Part shown: piece by piece, positions 5,004 to 7,388 of the stretch | Numbering within the stretch: the stretch's first letter is position 1 | Layout: the number at the start of each line of letters is the position of its first letter | Source: Candidatus Levyibacteriota bacterium | GTDB lineage: Bacteria > Patescibacteriota > Microgenomatia > Levybacterales > UBA12049 | Direction of reading: 5' to 3' | Assembly: GCA_016184205.1 (NCBI GenBank) | Contig: JACPDD010000006.1 | Location: 1 to 7,388, forward strand | DNA length: 7,388 nt | Made by a program: the position numbers and the translations under genes | The notes under the pieces: generated by a model | The model's input: the letters and a program-made list of their open reading frames with translations, nothing else | Database searches by the model: none | Told to the model about the DNA's origin: nothing

Positions 5004-5033
5004 TTGCCAAATATACAGACTCTCTGTTAAAAT
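5004..5033 (+). promoter_or_regulatory. metG promoter with extended -10, predicted leaderless
   Basis: -35 TTGCCA (5004-5009), 18-bp spacer, TGT then -10 TAAAAT (5028-5033). The metG ATG follows after exactly 6 nt (ATCCGC), so +1 falls on the A of the start codon. No Shine-Dalgarno is present, which fits a leaderless mRNA. Confidence 0.6.
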
Positions 5034-5039
5034 ATCCGC

Positions 5040-6482
5040 ATGGCAAACAACAAATTTTACATAACTAGTGCAATTCCTTACGTTAATGCAAAACCTCATA
5101 TTGGCCATGCTTTTGAGTTTGTAGAAGCGGATGCGATTGCCAGATATCACAAGATTATTGGAGATGAAACATTGCTTCTTTGTGGAAGTGATGACAATGC
5201 GCTTAAAAATGTTCAGGCAGCCGAGAAAGAAAACATTCCCGTTCAGCAGTTTATTGACAATAATAGCAATCTTTTCTTGGAACTTTCCAAAAAACTAAAT
5301 GTCCGGTTTGATATTTTCCAAAAAGGAAGTGCGCCTGCACATCACAAGTCTTCGCAGAAACTTTGGGAACGATGCCGGGATGACATTTATAAAAAAGACT
5401 ATAAGGGTCTTTATTGTGTTGGCTGCGAACAGTTTTATGAAAAAGATGAATTAGATGAAAATGGCGAGTGCATTGAGCATTCTGGTAAAAAACTTGAGGT
5501 GGTTTCCGAAGAAAATTATTTTTTTAAACTATCCAAATACACCGAGCAGATTAAAAAACTTATTGAGGATGAGACTGTTAAAATCATTCCGGAAACTCGT
5601 AAAAATGAGATTCTTTCTTTTCTAAAGGGAGGGCTCAAAGACATAAGTATTTCCCGCTCAAATGAAAGAGCTAAAAACTGGGGGGTCTCTGTTCCCGGAG
5701 ATGATACTCAAAAGATGTATGTTTGGTTTGATGCTCTAAATATTTATCAAAGCGGGATAGGATTCGGAACTGACGAAGAAAAATACAAAAAATGGTGGCC
5801 TGCGGATTTACATGTAATTGGTAAAGGAATTTTAAGGTTCCACGCTGTTTACTGGCCTGCATTTCTACTCTCTGCCAAATTAGAGCTACCTAAGACTATT
5901 TTTGTACATGAGTACATAACGGTAAATGGACAAAAAATGTCAAAAACTCTGGGAAATGTTATAGACCCGATCGAACTAATTAATAAATACGGCGCCGATG
6001 CTTTGAGATATTATTTTCTGCGCCAAATTTCTCCTTTTGCAGACGGAGATTTTTCACAAGGTAAATTTATACAAAGTTATAATGCGGACTTGGCAAATGG
6101 ACTGGGAAATTTGGTGGCAAGAGTGGCAAAGCTTTGTGAGACTTCAAACCACACGCAACTTGGTTCAGAAAACAGGATTTCTTCACATCTTGTAGATGTT
6201 GAGGTATACTCTGATGCTCTTTCTAATTTCAGATTTAATGATGCTTTGTCTTATGTTTGGAATAAAATTTCAGAATTGGATAAATATATTGACGGCGAAA
6301 AGCCTTGGAAACTTAGCGCTGGGGATTCAAAATTAAAAGCGGTTCTCTCTCACGCGGTTGATCAAATTCAGGAAATTGCAGCTCTTCTTGAACCGTTTTT
6401 GCCGGAGACTGCGGGAAAAATTCAGGAGCAATTCAAAGGCCCAAGAATATATTCCACCGAGCCTCTATTTCCCAGACTATGA
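5040..6482 (+). CDS. metG: methionyl-tRNA synthetase (compact)
   Basis: Class Ia enzyme charging tRNA-Met with methionine, cytoplasmic. Rossmann fold with HIGH at 20-23 and the second signature KMSKT at 299-303. The connective insert has a single zinc knuckle of CxxC...CxxH type (C126, C129, C144, H147). The methionine-pocket segment YVWFDALNIY (227-236) is conserved, as is WPADLHVIGKGILRFHAVYWPA (253-274). The alpha-helical anticodon domain runs from about 340 to 465. At 480 aa it lacks the C-terminal tRNA-binding (EMAP-like) domain of many bacterial MetRS. Two family-conserved spots differ: GSDDNA (49-54) for the usual GTDEHG, and GKGI (261-264) for the usual GKDI; these may be lineage features. 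It starts 6 nt after an extended -10, and its TGA overlaps the next gene's ATG (ATGA). Confidence 0.97.
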   Translation: MANNKFYITSAIPYVNAKPHIGHAFEFVEADAIARYHKIIGDETLLLCGSDDNALKNVQAAEKENIPVQQFIDNNSNLFLELSKKLNVRFDIFQKGSAPAHHKSSQKLWERCRDDIYKKDYKGLYCVGCEQFYEKDELDENGECIEHSGKKLEVVSEENYFFKLSKYTEQIKKLIEDETVKIIPETRKNEILSFLKGGLKDISISRSNERAKNWGVSVPGDDTQKMYVWFDALNIYQSGIGFGTDEEKYKKWWPADLHVIGKGILRFHAVYWPAFLLSAKLELPKTIFVHEYITVNGQKMSKTLGNVIDPIELINKYGADALRYYFLRQISPFADGDFSQGKFIQSYNADLANGLGNLVARVAKLCETSNHTQLGSENRISSHLVDVEVYSDALSNFRFNDALSYVWNKISELDKYIDGEKPWKLSAGDSKLKAVLSHAVDQIQEIAALLEPFLPETAGKIQEQFKGPRIYSTEPLFPRL

Positions 6483-7063
6483 TTTTCATGTCATCAAAAA
6501 CCTCAGATGGAAACATGATGATTCCTTCTAATAGAAGTAAATTCTTTAAGAAGCTTGAAATTAACCCTAAATCTGTTGCGGAGGTAAAACAAGTACGCGG
6601 CAATAAAATAGTCTACGTTGATAAGCCGCTAGATCCATTAACCGAGGCGGATGGATTAATTGCTAATAATAAGAATTTGTTTTTGATAGTAAAAGTTGCC
6701 GATTGCATGCCAATTGCCTTATATGACAAAAAGCATGAGGTAATAGCACTGCTTCATGTAGGATATAAAGGACTTAGGAATAGTGCGATAAAAAATGCAT
6801 TGGACAAAATGAGAGAGACATTTGGTACCAGACCAAAAAACATAACTGTTAATATCGGCCCCTCCATAGGCCCTTGTCATTACAGAATGGATATCTGGAA
6901 GGAAGCAGAGAATCAGTTAATTAGGTCTGGGGTAGTAAAAGAAAAAATAGAAAATCCTAGGATTTGTACATACGAAAGTAAAGATTACTTCTCGCATAGG
7001 AAATCTGGCGACGAAGGATCAAAAGATGATCCTAGATTTATCACAATTCTGGGATTAATTTAG
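6479..7063 (+). CDS. pgeF: laccase-fold (PgeF/YfiH/DUF152) family protein with altered metal site
   Basis: 194 aa. The family (YfiH/YlmD, FAMIN-like) binds one zinc through two His and one Cys, and has been linked to peptidoglycan editing and purine-nucleoside phosphorolysis. Family landmarks in order: the QVxG segment (38-41), EADGLI (56-61), VADCMPI with C76 (73-79), LHVGYKG with H93 (92-98; usual HAGWRG), IGPSIGPCHY (126-135), and a C-terminal ICTYESKDYFSHRK (162-175). The usual QVHG is QVRG here: the first zinc ligand is Arg40 (CGC at 6596-6598), one transition from His CAC. C76 and H93 remain. It is shorter than typical members (about 230-280 aa), mostly at the N-terminus. The start overlaps the metG stop as ATGA, implying translational coupling; ATG 6488 is the alternative. 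The substrate cannot be stated. Confidence 0.85.
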   Translation: MIFMSSKTSDGNMMIPSNRSKFFKKLEINPKSVAEVKQVRGNKIVYVDKPLDPLTEADGLIANNKNLFLIVKVADCMPIALYDKKHEVIALLHVGYKGLRNSAIKNALDKMRETFGTRPKNITVNIGPSIGPCHYRMDIWKEAENQLIRSGVVKEKIENPRICTYESKDYFSHRKSGDEGSKDDPRFITILGLI

Positions 7064-7096
7064 CGGCTTCCGACCTGCGGAGTCACCACAAACTCT

Positions 7097-7134
7097 GAAT
7101 TTTATTAAATGTTTTGAAACATTGAAATAAATTC
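7097..7134. terminator. A/T-rich hairpin after the laccase-fold gene, possible weak terminator
   Basis: GAATTT (7097-7102) pairs AAATTC (7129-7134), ATT pairs AAT, and AATGTT (7108-7113) pairs AACATT (7118-7123) around a TTGA loop: 15 pairs with two small irregularities. ATTTTG follows, a short T-run. It lies 34 nt after the stop codon at 7061-7063. The stem is nearly all A-T, so strength is doubtful. The 174-nt gap around it (7064-7237) otherwise holds only a 5-bp stem at 7068-7082 and the tatD promoter repeats. Confidence 0.4.
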
Positions 7135-7200
7135 ATTTTGCACAGAGGGATTCATAGGGTATGCCTTCGCCATCCGCATCTAATCGTTTGTTTATTTGTC

Positions 7201-7237
7201 TATTGGTGGTATTGGTATATATTGGTAGTATTGACTT
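7201..7237. repeat. nonamer repeat TATTGGTRN in the tatD promoter
   Basis: Units TATTGGTGG (7201), TATTGGTAT (7210), TATTGGTAG (7220, after one extra A) and TATTGACTT (7229), ending exactly at the tatD ATG. The predicted -35 and -10 hexamers are made from these repeats. Confidence 0.75.
7203..7231 (+). promoter_or_regulatory. tatD promoter with extended -10, predicted leaderless
   Basis: -35 TTGGTG (7203-7208), 17-bp spacer, TGG then TAGTAT (7226-7231), then 6 nt and the ATG at 7238. Same -10-to-start distance as metG and the membrane-protein gene. A competing TGGTATATA box lies at 7213-7221. Confidence 0.5.
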
Positions 7238-7388
7238 ATGGTTGATGTGCATTGCCATTTAAATTTACATGCTTTTCACAGCGATGCCGAAGAAGTTGCA
7301 AAGCGGGCATTTGACGCAGGCGTTACTAAAATTATTAATGTTGGCACTAGTATTCCTTCAAGTCGCCGAGCGGTCGAGCTCGCACAAA
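7238..7388 (+). CDS. tatD: TatD-family metal-dependent hydrolase (3'-truncated by window)
   Basis: The first 50 codons begin MVDVHCHLNLHAF, with the HxH metal-binding pair (H5, H7) of the amidohydrolase-type TIM barrel. GVTKIINVGTSIPSSRRAVELA follows the typical first beta strands of TatD proteins. Family members are cytoplasmic metal-dependent nucleases; characterised ones act on DNA 3' ends. The rest lies outside the window. The ATG at 7238 is the natural start, one residue before VDVHCH. No Shine-Dalgarno is present; a -10 box sits 6 nt upstream. A tatD-like gene next to a methionyl-tRNA synthetase gene is a known arrangement (metS-yabD in Bacillus subtilis), which supports the call. Confidence 0.9.
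   Translation, partial: MVDVHCHLNLHAFHSDAEEVAKRAFDAGVTKIINVGTSIPSSRRAVELAQ

Noticed and set aside
5671..5862. Minus-strand open frame of 63 aa inside metG
   Set aside because: Antisense shadow over the conserved MetRS active-site region.
6480..6482. UGA recoding (Gly or Trp) that would fuse MetRS to the laccase-fold protein
   Set aside because: TGG is used for Trp throughout, no in-frame TGA occurs inside the conserved proteins, and the ATGA overlap gives a natural out-of-frame restart.
7161..7262. A 33-codon plus-strand frame with a hydrophobic stretch (ICLLVVLVYIG)
   Set aside because: It runs through the TATTGG repeat, which encodes hydrophobic residues in this frame by composition, and it overlaps the tatD start out of frame. 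No supporting start signal.
1..7388. CRISPR arrays, insertion sequences, integrases or attachment sites
   Set aside because: No spaced identical repeats of CRISPR size, no transposase or recombinase coding and no terminal inverted repeats bounding a gene were seen.

Overview
The window holds an ordinary housekeeping locus from what is probably a Patescibacteria/CPR bacterium. The group (Microgenomates-like or related) is inferred, not proven. Support comes from AT-rich DNA with A/T-rich spacers, compact proteins (HrcA 242 aa, GrpE 150 aa, DnaJ 297 aa without zinc finger, MetRS 480 aa without C-terminal extension), the near absence of Shine-Dalgarno sites, and tiny multi-spanning membrane proteins. 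UGA acts as a stop (metG ends TGA inside an ATGA overlap), so the Gly-UGA code of SR1/Gracilibacteria is not in use.

Layout. Bases 1-93 carry the C-terminal tail of a plus-strand gene. Bases 52-4415, minus strand, form the heat-shock operon read right to left: hrcA, grpE, dnaK, dnaJ, then a small two-span membrane protein whose 3' end overlaps the plus-strand tail. Bases 4416-4633 are a divergent control region. It holds a strong extended -10 promoter for hrcA with a CIRCE-type operator inside it, and a separate 73-nt imperfect palindrome. Bases 4634-7388, plus strand: a predicted four-span membrane protein of 103 aa, metG, a multicopper-laccase-fold (PgeF/YfiH) gene coupled to metG by an ATGA overlap, and the first 50 codons of a TatD-family hydrolase running off the window.

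How it works together. HrcA should repress its own operon through the CIRCE-like operator. DnaK, with the exchange factor GrpE and the J-protein, forms the Hsp70 cycle. metG next to tatD is a familiar bacterial neighbourhood.

The less ordinary content is at small scale. (1) The CIRCE operator keeps the 9-9-9 geometry but has a symmetric, compensated base swap. (2) Several starts have a TANNNT -10 box exactly 6 nt before the start codon, three of them as extended TGnTANNNT, which predicts leaderless mRNAs. (3) Three operon spacers are built from the same in-phase 7-bp unit, ACTNNNA, and two other spacers from 8- and 9-bp units. (4) The laccase-fold protein has Arg where the family has its first zinc-binding His. 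(5) The dnaK tail contains a palindromic insert encoding AKASEDK. I found no clear new multi-gene system; the novelty candidates are regulatory and architectural.
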